DNA of 64,000 nucleotides from positions 248,001 to 312,000 of the forward strand of contig JAKAQR010000001.1 in NCBI GenBank assembly GCA_021819725.1, written 5' to 3'. The translations under genes were made by a program, and so were the position numbers. A model generated the notes under the pieces. The model was not told where the DNA came from. It made no database searches and saw only the letters and a list, made by a program, of their open reading frames with translations. The stretch is from Actinomycetes bacterium. Its GTDB lineage: Bacteria > Actinomycetota > Acidimicrobiia > Acidimicrobiales > Acidimicrobiaceae. Positions 1 through 9,441 of the stretch are shown here, piece by piece (position 1 is the first letter of the stretch; every line of letters begins with the position of its first letter).

Positions 1-305
1 GCGCCCTCCCCTAACCGCCATCTACGCTCGGGTGACGACAAACGTGCGACCCGTGCGACTGCTATGTCGTTACCACCGATGAGCTCCGTGTCAACCGACC
101 AACCGCCATTCCAACGACTACCATGCACATCACGGCCGTCGTCTACCACGAGCAACCCGGACTTGACCCTCTCGTATCAGACCGCACACTCCTGCTCGCC
201 AGTCTAGTTGTTCCAGCGAGAGCAGCACTTAGCGAGGGCAGCACTTATCGGTCCACATCATGCGGTCTACATCATGGAGACGCTGGCGTTGGTGAGTTGC
301 AGGGC
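1..305. other. No gene recognised at left edge
   Basis: I see no convincing coding sequence here. There is a loose direct repetition around 225-280 (agcagcactta / ggcagcactta and two copies of an acatcatg-containing stretch), but it is too short and imperfect to call an element. It lies beyond the 3' end of the leftward MarC gene and may hold that gene's terminator, although I could not see a clear hairpin with a T-run. Confidence 0.4.
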
Positions 306-908
306 TCAGTGTCCATGAGCAAACGCTAAGACTCCAGAGGCGGCCAGTTGGACTGCAATGGCGGCCAGGAGGAGGCCGAAGACCCGAGAGAGCAATTCAA
401 TACCCCCCTCGCGTAACAGGCGGCTGAGATGCACGGAGAATCGAAGCACAACAAGCAGCACCACCATCACCACAACGATCACAACCCCGAGTCCAAGCGC
501 ATTTCCCACCGAATGTACTTCACCGGCAAATACCAAGACCGTCGCGATCGCACCGGGGCCAGCGATCAAGGGCGTTGCGAGGGGAACCAGCGCCACATTG
601 ACCTTGGACTGTGCCGTGAGCTCCGCTTGCTTCCCCGTCAAAAGCTGTAACGCTACAATCAACAACAGCAGGCCACCAGAGACCTGGAGGGCGGGCAACG
701 AGATGCCAAGATAGCTCAGGATCTCTCTGCCGAAACCGGCGAAGACGGCTAACACGGCGGTCGCCACCAACACCGCCTCGAGCGCGAGTCGTTGACGCGC
801 CTTAGTGCCTTTACCTTGGGTCACCACAAGGAATGTTGGCACATTGCCAATCGGATCAGTAATCACGACAAGCGTGACAAAACTCTCCACCAGGAACTTC
901 GTATCCAC
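306..908 (-). CDS. MarC family integral membrane protein
   Basis: A 200-residue, very hydrophobic protein with about six transmembrane segments, the size and shape of the MarC (UPF0056) family. The N-terminal part carries the family-typical ITDPIGNVPTFL stretch (about residues 17-28), and a second conserved patch, TPLIAGPGAIATVL, lies near residues 112-125. The start is a GTG preceded by AAGGCAG at suitable spacing. The family was once linked to multiple antibiotic resistance, but its real transport role is not established. It is transcribed away from the L,D-transpeptidase gene and stands alone. Confidence 0.85.
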   Translation of the reverse strand: MDTKFLVESFVTLVVITDPIGNVPTFLVVTQGKGTKARQRLALEAVLVATAVLAVFAGFGREILSYLGISLPALQVSGGLLLLIVALQLLTGKQAELTAQSKVNVALVPLATPLIAGPGAIATVLVFAGEVHSVGNALGLGVVIVVVMVVLLVVLRFSVHLSRLLREGGIELLSRVFGLLLAAIAVQLAASGVLAFAHGH

Positions 909-1120
909 CGTTAAACTGCCTTTTTGAGCGCTTTTCCGACGCTACCACTCGCCGAACCAAAGTCTGAAGAAACTCTCAACCCTGCTGATACAAACCGACT
1001 ACCCGTCACCCGCGTACGAACTATACTCTTGACTACTCGCTAGGGAAATCGTGGCGAGACTGGCCTGATAAAAGCTACGGCCAGGCCAGCATAGCTGCAA
1101 TTCTCACGAGGAGGTGTCGA

Positions 1121-2782
1121 TTGGCGAGTGCCAGGCATACAAGGTCGAAAGGGTCACACCGCGGCCGCAATGCTCTAGCGATCGGCGGTGGCGTCGTTGG
1201 GGGGCTGTTGATCGCCGGTGGCATCGTGATGGCAATCAACTGGCCGAAAGCATCCCTCTCTTCCTCCTACACCTCGCTCGGCAAATTGACCACTTCGGGA
1301 GCACACCAAAGCGTTCTCAGCGTCGCTGGATCCGTTGGTCAACAACCTATTCCGGTGGAGATCCAGGATGGAGAGGTCCTGCCAACCAAGCACATCTCCA
1401 CTGGCGTAACGACAACGATCACGGTCACTCTGCAGCGTCCTTCTTGGATCGCTTGGATCGCTGGCAAAACCCAACGACTGACACTTACCGGCCATACCCC
1501 CCGTGCGCGCCTCCTCGATCCTGTAGCGATTGCATCTTCAGGTCAATCTGTTCAGTCTGAATTCTCGAATCCCGTCAGCGTCGTTGCCTACTCCTTCCAC
1601 TCCACCACAAAGTATGTGAAGCTCAACAAGGCGACGAGCCACGTTGCCATACCTGGTTCTTCCCACAGCGCCGCCGGTTCACTGCAGGTGGCGGCTGTCC
1701 CTGACCCCTGGGAGACGCTCCCAGCAGCGTCCAACATGGTCTTCTTCCGCCAATCCGGGTCGACACCTGAGGCGATCATCAGTCCGGATCTCACCAACCT
1801 CTCCCCCGAGGCAACGATCACCATCACGCTTTCCCAACCGGTGACAAAGGTTTTTGGCAACAAGCTGCCTACCATCAGTCCCACCGTCCAGGGTGCCGAC
1901 CCTGTCAAGGGGAACTGGAGTGAACCGACCCCCTACACACTCACTTTTACACCAACAACGGGTGACTTCTGGCCCTCAGAGACCTTCACCATGACGACCC
2001 CTACCTCGGTCGCTGTTGTAAGTCCAACCGGAGCCCGTGGAGCCACAGGAGCCACACTCGCGCTGAGCGGCGCACCGATGTCCATGCTCCGTTTGCAACA
2101 GGTACTAGCCCAGCTCAACTATCTCCCCGTCTCCTTCTCCTCGCCGACCACCGTTGCCTCTACCGAAGCAGCTCAGCTCAGTGCCCTCCAGTCGCCACCA
2201 CAAGGCACCTTTAACTGGCGCTGGACGATGCCCACGCAGCTCACCTCCCTTTGGAGCCCAGGGAACGCCAATGTTATCACCAAGGGTGCAGTCATGGCAT
2301 TCGAGGACTTCAACAGCCTCAACTACACCAACGGCAGCGGTTGGGCCAGTAACCCGTTGCTCTGGCCAACTCTGATCAAGGATGTCATCTCCAACAACGT
2401 TGACCCGCACCCCTACGCGTGGATTCAAGTGCAAAAGGCACCGCTACCTGAGACTCTTTATCTCTGGGAGAATGGCCGTGTCGTCCTGACGAGTCCGACA
2501 AACACCGGTATTGCAGGACTCAAGACTACGAATGGCACCTTCCCGATCTACCTGCGCTTCAAAGAAAATTACATGAGTGGCACCAATCCAAACGGCACCA
2601 CCTATCACGATCTCGTCCATTGGATCAATTACTTCCTTGGATCAGAGGCGGTCCACGGGTTCGTGCGAGCACAATACGGCTTCCCGCAGAGTCTCGGCTG
2701 CGTCGAGCTCCCTGTACCCACGGCAGCCGTCGTCTTCCCTCAAGTTCACATTGGAACGCTCGTCACGGTAATGCCGTCGTAA
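1121..2782 (+). CDS. Membrane-anchored L,D-transpeptidase (YkuD) with Ig-like domains
   Basis: A 553-residue protein with a short basic cytoplasmic tail, one hydrophobic anchor (about residues 22-42), a long Ser/Thr/Pro-rich extracytoplasmic region likely to form Ig-like folds, and a C-terminal YkuD catalytic domain. The family makes 3-3 crosslinks in peptidoglycan. The catalytic block near residues 514-535 reads HGFVRAQYGFPQSLGCVEL: the invariant His, Gly and nucleophilic Cys are there, but the usual Ser-His-Gly-Cys is Ser-Leu-Gly-Cys. The start is TTG at 1121, chosen because GAGGAGG lies just upstream at good spacing. It stands alone, facing a pseudogene on the other strand. Confidence 0.85.
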   Translation: MASARHTRSKGSHRGRNALAIGGGVVGGLLIAGGIVMAINWPKASLSSSYTSLGKLTTSGAHQSVLSVAGSVGQQPIPVEIQDGEVLPTKHISTGVTTTITVTLQRPSWIAWIAGKTQRLTLTGHTPRARLLDPVAIASSGQSVQSEFSNPVSVVAYSFHSTTKYVKLNKATSHVAIPGSSHSAAGSLQVAAVPDPWETLPAASNMVFFRQSGSTPEAIISPDLTNLSPEATITITLSQPVTKVFGNKLPTISPTVQGADPVKGNWSEPTPYTLTFTPTTGDFWPSETFTMTTPTSVAVVSPTGARGATGATLALSGAPMSMLRLQQVLAQLNYLPVSFSSPTTVASTEAAQLSALQSPPQGTFNWRWTMPTQLTSLWSPGNANVITKGAVMAFEDFNSLNYTNGSGWASNPLLWPTLIKDVISNNVDPHPYAWIQVQKAPLPETLYLWENGRVVLTSPTNTGIAGLKTTNGTFPIYLRFKENYMSGTNPNGTTYHDLVHWINYFLGSEAVHGFVRAQYGFPQSLGCVELPVPTAAVVFPQVHIGTLVTVMPS

Positions 2783-2843
2783 ACATTCGGCCAACCCGGC
2801 CGAGCGTGATCCTCCCAGGCCAATCTGATATCCTCGGGTACCT

Positions 2844-3650
2844 TCACTCTGGTGAGGCGAGGATGCTCCCGTAGGCACGGTGAAGAGGGCAGCGATAGAC
2901 ATCCTTCATTGGGAGAGCGTATTCGTTGTAGCAGTCGGGCTTGCCCCGACCTTTGGTCTTCCCGACCTGCAGCCAGTGCACCGCTCGGTAGCTCGCTCCG
3001 GTAAAGCGGGCGGATTCGACGAAGGCCGCTAAGAGTGCAGGCTGGTACCCGTTGGCGAGCTGCCAGTCGCTCCGGAGACGGCAACAGGACATGCGAGGCG
3101 AGGTTCACAACACCTACCTGAGGAAGAATGAGAAAGCGGGCGTCCCCAACCACAAGCAGTAGCAGCCGTGCTTCGCGGGTTGCTTTGTCCCAGCCGATAT
3201 GGGTATCGCGCGGTATGCAGCTCCATGCTGAGGCAGCGAAGCCGATCGCGCCGATAGTCCCACCAGAAGAACATTCGGTGAGATAGCGCAGCTGTGCGCC
3301 TGCCACGGTGGTGTAGCCGAGATAGCAGTAGCTAGCGATGAGGTTGCACCAGCGCCGCGTTTTGGCTTTGGTGTTAGCGATGACGAACCTGATTGGAGCG
3401 AGACCGCCAAGCAATTCAGAATAGGCCAACGGTAGCTCAGCGAGAGGCTTTACGTCGCGGGTGATGTGGCCGTTGCGATTGCAATGCTCACTCAGACAAC
3501 AAACACTGTAGCGAGCCAGGTGCCCAAGGCGGGAACCTGATACCGCGTCGACCCTTTTGGAATCGGTCCAGCTCGAGTTCGCCATCCGTCAACACTGCAC
3601 ACTACCGCTTCCGACTCGCTCTCCACGGCGTTAGACGAGACAACGACGAA
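2844..3650 (-). pseudogene. Frameshifted DUF4338 (DruA-like) gene
   Basis: Reading leftward, the typical DUF4338 landmarks appear in order but in different frames. Near 3490-3620 there is a C...GW...G...K start resembling the family N-terminus. Around 3150-3330 a second frame gives YLGYTTVAGAQLRYL, IPRDTHIGW, RFLILP and NLASHV. A third frame from 3092 to 2844 gives SDWQLANGYQPALL, AFVESARFTGASYRAVHW, GKTKGRGK and KDVYRCPL, then a stop. The switch between the last two frames falls at about 3075-3092. DUF4338 proteins occur in Druantia defence systems (DruA) and as stand-alone, often mobile-element-linked genes. No other Druantia gene is nearby, so I read this as a dead stand-alone copy. A sequencing error is possible but would need two indels. 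Confidence 0.75.
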
Positions 3651-4031
3651 CAAAGCCACGACACCAGAGATCAAGTCCGTTGCCAGCAGGTCACACTAGC
3701 ACCCCAAGAACTTCGCCGAGGGGCAATCATCACCCGTGGGTTCCGACGTCTTCGCCCCGATCACGGATACCCTCAATAAGGCGGCCCTAGACGTAGCATC
3801 GGGCCACCACCGACTGCAACGTTCACTACAACAACCCGAACCAGCCTGTTACTCCTCATTCTGCCTCGCTCCATGGCACTCCGATCGCCGGTATCGATAC
3901 CAATAGCGTGGGCCGTATCTCTCCGCAGGCGCTACGCTCCCGGGTCTCCTCGCAGCAGGACGACTCCTCAATGCCTATACTATCCCGGCCCCGTCCAACG
4001 CGAAGATCATAGCTCGACTACCGTAGTACAC
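3651..4031. other. Intergenic stretch, no gene recognised
   Basis: Between the DruA-like relic and the oxidase operon. A rightward open frame runs through part of it into the oxidase gene (from 3873), but its residues show no family resemblance and its composition differs from the conserved protein, so I do not count it as coding. The end of the stretch carries the probable promoter for the oxidase operon. Confidence 0.45.
4019..4024 (+). promoter_or_regulatory. Probable -10 hexamer (TACCGT), leaderless start of oxidase operon
   Basis: TACCGT lies seven bases before the ATG at 4032 and there is no Shine-Dalgarno sequence. This fits transcription starting at the start codon, a pattern seen repeatedly in this window. 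No good -35 is visible. Confidence 0.35.
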
Positions 4032-5414
4032 ATGGCGAAGTATGCGATAAGCGAAATCAAAGCAGATCTCAGTGCGGTGATGGGCAAGGAGGCAATACTG
4101 AACGGAGACATTCCCGAGGCCTACACCCATGACGAGGCCCTGGAGCTCGACCCTATCGATCCCCTCGGCGTGGTCTTCCCAACCTCCGCTGAGCAGGTGG
4201 CCGACCTCGTCAACTACGCATCCCACTCCAACATCGCACTCGTCGCCCGAGGCTCCGGTACTGGCCTCTCCGGAGGGGCACGACCAGTTACTGACGGACT
4301 CGTCGTGGGCTTTGAACGCATGAACCGCATCCTCTCCATCGACACCATCGACCAAACCGCGAGCGTCGAACCGGGGGTCACCCTCGCCCAACTCGAGGAG
4401 GCGCTGGCAGGAACACCCTACTTTTACCCCGTCTATCCAGGGGAGATGTCAGCCACCCTCGGCGGCAACGTCGCCACCAACGCTGGTGGGATGCGAGCTA
4501 TGAAGTATGGGGTGACGCGTCACAATGTGCTTGGACTCGCATTCGTCACTGGGAGCGGAGTCAGAGCTCGGTCGGGCGGCGCGTATGTGAAGACAAGTTC
4601 GGGCTATGACCTCACCCAGCTCCTCATCGGCTCAGAGGGAACGCTCGCATTGGTCACCGAAGTCCTCGTACGCCTCAGCCTCCGTGCACACACCCGAACG
4701 CTCATCCTGGCAAGCTTTCGCAACTTCGAAGATCTCGCCAACGCGGTCGTGAGCATTCCCGAACGTGGTCTACTCCCTAGCATCTTGGAGTACGTCGAAG
4801 CAACCGGTCTCGCCGCGATGGCCGAGCACGCAGGTGTGAGCCTCGGCGTGAGCGCCAACGTCGCCGCAACTACGAGTGCCTACCTCATGATAGAGCTCGA
4901 GGCCATGAGCGATGACGATCTCTCATGGCAACTCAATGAAGTGATGGAACTGCTCGACGTTCATCATTCCACTGAACAGTACCTGCTCGATGAGGGACAA
5001 CGCCAGGGTCTGATCAACGCCCGCGAAGCGGCGTTCTGGACCGTCAAGGCGCTCGGGGCAACGATCATACTCGATACGGTGGTGCCCCGTTCACAACTCG
5101 CAACACTCTTCGCGGGCGCCGCCCGCTGCGCTCGCGAACACGACACACTCCTCGTTGGCACCGGACACGTCGGTGACGGCAATGTCCACCTCTCACTCTT
5201 TGCGCCCGATCCCGTCGAGTGCCATGGCGCAGCAACCGCCATCGTAGAACTCGCGATCAGCATCGGTGGTGCCGTCTCCGGCGAGCATGGTATCGGGGTG
5301 GCCAAGCGACAGCTCTTCCTTGAACAAGAACCTCCTCCTCGCCTCGGGCTCCTCCGCTCCATCAAGTCCGTCTTTGATCCCGATAACCTACTCAACCCTG
5401 GGAAGCTACTATGA
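4032..5414 (+). CDS. FAD-linked 2-hydroxyacid oxidase/dehydrogenase (GlcD-like)
   Basis: A 460-residue flavoprotein of the GlcD / D-lactate dehydrogenase type, which oxidises 2-hydroxyacids (glycolate, D-lactate or similar) to 2-oxoacids. The N-terminal FAD-binding domain shows ARGSGTGLSGG (residues 72-82) and, further on, GGNVATNAGGMRAMKYG. The C-terminal oxidase domain carries GHVGDGNVHL near residue 378, the metal and substrate motif of the family, and ends with the typical DPDNLLNPGKLL. I start at ATG 4032 because homology begins there; the upstream extension of the frame is unlike the family. The stop overlaps the next start by four bases (ATGA), so the two proteins are translationally coupled. 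The substrate cannot be read from sequence. Confidence 0.85.
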   Translation: MAKYAISEIKADLSAVMGKEAILNGDIPEAYTHDEALELDPIDPLGVVFPTSAEQVADLVNYASHSNIALVARGSGTGLSGGARPVTDGLVVGFERMNRILSIDTIDQTASVEPGVTLAQLEEALAGTPYFYPVYPGEMSATLGGNVATNAGGMRAMKYGVTRHNVLGLAFVTGSGVRARSGGAYVKTSSGYDLTQLLIGSEGTLALVTEVLVRLSLRAHTRTLILASFRNFEDLANAVVSIPERGLLPSILEYVEATGLAAMAEHAGVSLGVSANVAATTSAYLMIELEAMSDDDLSWQLNEVMELLDVHHSTEQYLLDEGQRQGLINAREAAFWTVKALGATIILDTVVPRSQLATLFAGAARCAREHDTLLVGTGHVGDGNVHLSLFAPDPVECHGAATAIVELAISIGGAVSGEHGIGVAKRQLFLEQEPPPRLGLLRSIKSVFDPDNLLNPGKLL

Positions 5415-6979
5415 CCGGAGCACAACACCTTCTCACCGGTCTGCGTGATGCTGGTGTCGAGTATCTCTTCACCAATCCGGGCACCACGGAGATCTACTTC
5501 GTCGCCGCGCTTGGACTCTCACCCACCCCGCGTCCCATACTCACCCTCTCCGAAGGTGTGGCGGCGGGAGCTGCTGATGGCGTAGCGCGGATGACCGGAC
5601 GTCCTTGCGCCCTTCTCCTCCATCTCGGACCCGGCCTCGCCAACGCCATCGCCTCGCTGCATAACGCCAAGCGCGCGCACTCTCCAGTCGTCGTCATCGT
5701 CGGCGACCATAGTCCGGCGGTCGGGGTCCAGGATCCGCCACTTGCCTCCGACATCGAAGGCCTTGCTCGGACCTTCTCGAAGACGGTCCTCCGCGCGACC
5801 TCCGACCAACATCCGCGTCACATCGGAGCGTTGGCAAGTTACCTCACCCTCGAAGGCATGCCAGGGATCGTCACCGTCATCGTGCCAAGTGACCTCTCCT
5901 GGAGTGACTTTGCACAGGTGGCTCCCTTGACGGCCCGGCCATCGCCCGTGGTCGGGCTTGACACAGCGACCATCGCTCGGGCACGGGCAGCGCTCGATGA
6001 CCCCACTGGGACAACCCTCATCGTCGGCGGTGACCTATTGACTCGTGACGGTCACGAAAGCCTCCACCAACTGACCAGCCGAGCAAACCTCCACCTATGG
6101 ACCAACACGTTCCCCACCCGGATCGATCGTGGCGCGGGAACACCACCAATCCGGCGCCTACCCTACCTGCCAGAGATGGCGATAGCGGAGCTCGCAGATA
6201 CTCGACACATCATTGTCATCGGGGGATCACCCCCTGTCCCCTTCTTCGCCTATCAACATCTTCCAGACCGTTTGGTGCCCGACGGTTGCGAGATCATCAC
6301 GGTCACCACAAATCCAAGGGGAGCCCGAAGCGGAGCTGATCAGTTGCTGGCATCGAACACGGCCACATCGCATACGAGTACCGTAACTTCGAGCCCTAGC
6401 CCAGAGCCCTCCGCACCCGACCTCGCCGGTCCACTCAACGCCAGCAACTTTGCCTCGATTGTCGCGCATCTCCTTCCGGTAAGGGCGATCGTCGTCGACG
6501 AAAGCAATACCCTCGGCATCAACCTCGAAGAGGCTACTGCCGCGGCGCCAGAGCATGTGTGGCTCTCTGCACTCACCGGCGGCGCGATCGGTCACGGCCT
6601 CGGGCTCGCGATTGGGGCAGCACTCGCGGCCCCCGACCGGCAGGTGCTGGCCCTCATCGCCGATGGATCCTCGCTCTATGCGCCCCAAGCGATCTGGACC
6701 CATATCGCCCAGGGACTCAACATCGTCACCATCATACTGATCAACAGAAGCTACGGCATTCTCCACTTCGAGCTCGACCGCCTTGGCCCCCACGCCGCGA
6801 ATGAGGAGACCGAAAAACTTCTCTCGCTGCATCACCCTCCTCTCGATCACGCACGACTCGCCGAGGCCTTCGGGGTACCAGCAACCACCGTGGAGAGTGC
6901 TATGGAGTTCCACGATTCCTTGCGGCGAGCACTCCAATCACGGGGTCCCTCTCTCATCGCTGCAATCTTTGCTACTTGA
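5411..6979 (+). CDS. ilvX: ThDP-dependent enzyme, IlvX-type acetolactate synthase-like
   Basis: A 522-residue thiamine diphosphate enzyme with the N-terminal PYR domain, central domain and C-terminal PP domain of the acetolactate synthase / benzoylformate decarboxylase superfamily. The catalytic Glu is in LTLSEGVAAGAADG (about residue 48), and the ThDP/Mg site is ADGSS...NRSYG near residues 415-442. The opening (NPGTTEI, FVAAL) and the block LLHLGPGLANAIASLHNAKRA closely resemble actinobacterial IlvX, a group annotated as acetolactate synthase but of unproven function. No small regulatory subunit is present, which argues against a biosynthetic acetolactate synthase. Coupling to a 2-hydroxyacid oxidase suggests it handles the 2-oxoacid that enzyme makes, by decarboxylation or carboligation; that is inference. 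Confidence 0.8.
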   Translation: MTGAQHLLTGLRDAGVEYLFTNPGTTEIYFVAALGLSPTPRPILTLSEGVAAGAADGVARMTGRPCALLLHLGPGLANAIASLHNAKRAHSPVVVIVGDHSPAVGVQDPPLASDIEGLARTFSKTVLRATSDQHPRHIGALASYLTLEGMPGIVTVIVPSDLSWSDFAQVAPLTARPSPVVGLDTATIARARAALDDPTGTTLIVGGDLLTRDGHESLHQLTSRANLHLWTNTFPTRIDRGAGTPPIRRLPYLPEMAIAELADTRHIIVIGGSPPVPFFAYQHLPDRLVPDGCEIITVTTNPRGARSGADQLLASNTATSHTSTVTSSPSPEPSAPDLAGPLNASNFASIVAHLLPVRAIVVDESNTLGINLEEATAAAPEHVWLSALTGGAIGHGLGLAIGAALAAPDRQVLALIADGSSLYAPQAIWTHIAQGLNIVTIILINRSYGILHFELDRLGPHAANEETEKLLSLHHPPLDHARLAEAFGVPATTVESAMEFHDSLRRALQSRGPSLIAAIFAT

Positions 6980-7075
6980 TGGCGCGACGCCACAACCCTG
7001 CGATCACCGACTCATCAAGGCATCGCTTCCGTCAAGGATCCAACGAGCATGATGATCTCCTCCGACAGGACTACC

Positions 7076-8770
7076 TCACCCCAACTCTTCGCGAAAGTAC
7101 TCCTCACGGAGGCTGCGTTTGAGAAGTTTCCCGGCCGCGTTGCGCGGTAGGGCCCTCCGTCGAACCTCGATGATGTCCGGAACTTGAAAGGCCGCCAGCC
7201 TCGCCGAGAGGAAGGCACGGAGCGCATCAGGATCGAAGGACGACGCCCGCGCCACCACCACCGCCGCTACGCGTTCACCGAGGATCTCATCGGGATAACC
7301 AAAGACCGCGACATCCTCCACCTCAGGATACTCAAAAATTGCATTCTCCACCTCGACGGTTGCCACATTCTCGCCCCCTCGGATGATGAGATCCTTCAGG
7401 CGATCCACAATCGTCAGGTAACCATCACTATCGATCGTCGCAATATCTCCTGTGCGGAACCAGTCCCCCTCGAAGACCGCCTGCGTCTCAGCTACCTTGC
7501 CCCAGTACTCACCAAAAACGGTCGGGCCGCGCACTAAGAGCTCACCAGCCTGACCGTCATCCAACTCGTCCCCCAGCGAGTCGACTACTTTTATGTCGGT
7601 AACCGGTACCGGCGGACCTGCCGAGCTCGGTCGCTCTTGATAGGATGTGCCATTGTTAAATGTCACCAGACCTGCAGTCTCCGTGAGGCCATAGCCATTA
7701 CCAGGCATCATCTCAACAGAAGTCCGTTCGATCATTCGAACCAGTTCGGGAGCTGATGGCGCACCACCATAGCTCACCACCTTGACCGACGACAGATCGA
7801 ACCGGTCACGGTCTGGATGGCGCAGAATCTGCTGGGCAACCGTGGGAACTCCACCAAAAGATGTCACCCGCTCACGCTCGATCAGCGCCAGCGCTTCGAG
7901 CGCGTCGAATCGGCGACTCAACACCAACTTCGCCCCCGTCGCGGTTCCAGGCAAAAGAATGGCCACACATCCGGTCACATGGAAAAGAGGGATACTCACC
8001 AAATTCACCGCTTGTTCTTGGTTCTCCGATAGATCACCTCCCGCTCGCAGCACGGTGCGAGCACCCAAGTAGAGGGCGTTGAAAAGCGCCTGGAAGAGGT
8101 TCTCGTGCCCCAGAACCACCCCTTTTGGTCGACCAGTGGTCCCTGATGTGTAGAAGATAGCAGCTGGCCCAGTACCTCCGACCTCGCGGATCTTCCCCTC
8201 TCGTGATGCCCCATCCCGCACTCGATCATCGAGCAGCGCCAACGACGGGCTCAGTGGCAGCTCAGTAACACCGCGTAACCATAGATTCATCGCGACCCGG
8301 TCCTGGAGCATCGTCGCACGCTCCTCATCAACGATAGCGAGCTTGGCTCCCGAATCGGTGAGGCCATAGACCAGTTCGTCCACCGACCACCAGGCGTTCA
8401 GCGGAACTGCAATCAACCCAGCGGCCGTAATGGCAAAGAAGCTAAACACCCACTCCGGAAAATTGCGCATCGCAATGGCGACGCGGTCTCCGGGCTCGAG
8501 ACCCACCGCCTCGAAGGCCCTGATGATGCCAATGATGCGTTCCTTGGCCTCAGCGTAGGTGATACGTTGATCCTCAAAAACGAGGTATTCTCGCTCTCCA
8601 AAGCGATCGAAGTACTCCATGGTCGCCGCCATCGACCGCGGTGCGTGTCGATAGCGTCGCTTCCCGTTGGGGAGAACCTCGAGTTCAAATGGGGAGGACG
8701 GACGCTGCAACAACGAATCGGCGAAGTCCAAACGATACAAACCCATAACCCCAATCGTAGCCCACGCCAT
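7076..8770 (-). CDS. AMP-forming acyl-CoA synthetase
   Basis: A 564-residue ANL-superfamily ligase that activates a carboxylic acid as acyl-AMP and then acyl-CoA. Core motifs are in place: the P-loop IFYTSGTTGRPKGV, the GYGLTET adenine-binding motif, RTGDIATIDSDGY, the hinge DRLKDLIIRGGENV, and the C-terminal lysine in RNAAGKLLKR. Length is normal for medium/long-chain fatty acid ligases. The start could be ATG 8770 or the ATG at 8746; neither has a strong ribosome site. It lies 14 bases after the HDOD gene, so it is probably the last gene of a three-gene operon with two signalling genes. Substrate unknown. Confidence 0.85.
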   Translation of the reverse strand: MAWATIGVMGLYRLDFADSLLQRPSSPFELEVLPNGKRRYRHAPRSMAATMEYFDRFGEREYLVFEDQRITYAEAKERIIGIIRAFEAVGLEPGDRVAIAMRNFPEWVFSFFAITAAGLIAVPLNAWWSVDELVYGLTDSGAKLAIVDEERATMLQDRVAMNLWLRGVTELPLSPSLALLDDRVRDGASREGKIREVGGTGPAAIFYTSGTTGRPKGVVLGHENLFQALFNALYLGARTVLRAGGDLSENQEQAVNLVSIPLFHVTGCVAILLPGTATGAKLVLSRRFDALEALALIERERVTSFGGVPTVAQQILRHPDRDRFDLSSVKVVSYGGAPSAPELVRMIERTSVEMMPGNGYGLTETAGLVTFNNGTSYQERPSSAGPPVPVTDIKVVDSLGDELDDGQAGELLVRGPTVFGEYWGKVAETQAVFEGDWFRTGDIATIDSDGYLTIVDRLKDLIIRGGENVATVEVENAIFEYPEVEDVAVFGYPDEILGERVAAVVVARASSFDPDALRAFLSARLAAFQVPDIIEVRRRALPRNAAGKLLKRSLREEYFREELG

Positions 8771-8784
8771 CGTTCTTCGAGGGA

Positions 8785-9441
8785 TCAGGATGAGACAATA
8801 TCCTCATCGGCGTGTGCCTGGACCTCTTCGATCACCTCGTGAAGAATGGAACCGAGACGATCATCGCCTTGCTGCCCGACAGAGGCAATAAAGGCATCGG
8901 GAAAGCACCAGTGTTGTAGGGCTCGCATCGTGATCTCGGTGCTCGTCTCCCCATAGTGCTCACGTTCAAAGGCCTCACGTTGCAAAGGGGGCAGCTGACG
9001 CAGCTCGACGAATCCAACTGGGTCCTGTTGGGCTATCAACACCAGCCCTAAGTTGACCACCAGTCCAGCGGCGATCGCTACCTGGGCGTCGAACCCCTCG
9101 GCCTCGGCCAGAACTCCCGCCTTGGTTGCGATCGCTTGGCTCATAAGATTGAGCTCATTGGGACAGTGTCCCCCACGCCGACCTAATTCACTGAGAGTGA
9201 TGCTTCGTAGCCCGAGGACACCAACTACCGAACAGGCGAACTGCAAGGATTGTACGATGCCAGCCAACCCGTAGTAGCGAGAGTTCGCCACCCGCATCAC
9301 CTCTGTCGCCAACACACTGTCACGCGTCACCAGGTCAGCGATCTCATGAAAACCAACCGACTCGTCCCCGACTGCCGCCATGATTTCAGCGAGCAACTCA
9401 CCGTTGGCGACTCCCGTCAGTGCCACCTCAATACTGCGCAC
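8785..9441 (-). CDS. HDOD domain protein
   Basis: A 218-residue protein made almost entirely of an HDOD domain, the non-catalytic relative of HD phosphohydrolases used in bacterial signalling. The N-terminal half carries the family-typical helices around VTRDSVLATEVMRVANSRYYG (residues about 38-58), where HDOD proteins have a conserved Asn-Ser-x-x-Tyr. The start is a GTG sharing one base with the stop of the upstream diguanylate cyclase (TAGTG), so the two are translationally coupled. HDOD proteins often act with c-di-GMP enzymes in motility or stress control; here the operon suggests it works with the GGDEF protein. Confidence 0.8.
   Translation of the reverse strand: MRSIEVALTGVANGELLAEIMAAVGDESVGFHEIADLVTRDSVLATEVMRVANSRYYGLAGIVQSLQFACSVVGVLGLRSITLSELGRRGGHCPNELNLMSQAIATKAGVLAEAEGFDAQVAIAAGLVVNLGLVLIAQQDPVGFVELRQLPPLQREAFEREHYGETSTEITMRALQHWCFPDAFIASVGQQGDDRLGSILHEVIEEVQAHADEDIVSS

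Noticed and set aside
2790..3900. Insertion sequence around the DruA-like relic
   Set aside because: No terminal inverted repeats or target duplication could be found by eye.
3873..4031. N-terminal extension of the FAD oxidase gene
   Set aside because: The frame is open but its residues do not match the family, and conserved sequence begins at ATG 4032.
6227..6937. Minus-strand open frame of 236 residues
   Set aside because: Mirror frame of the conserved ThDP enzyme gene; no recognisable motif.
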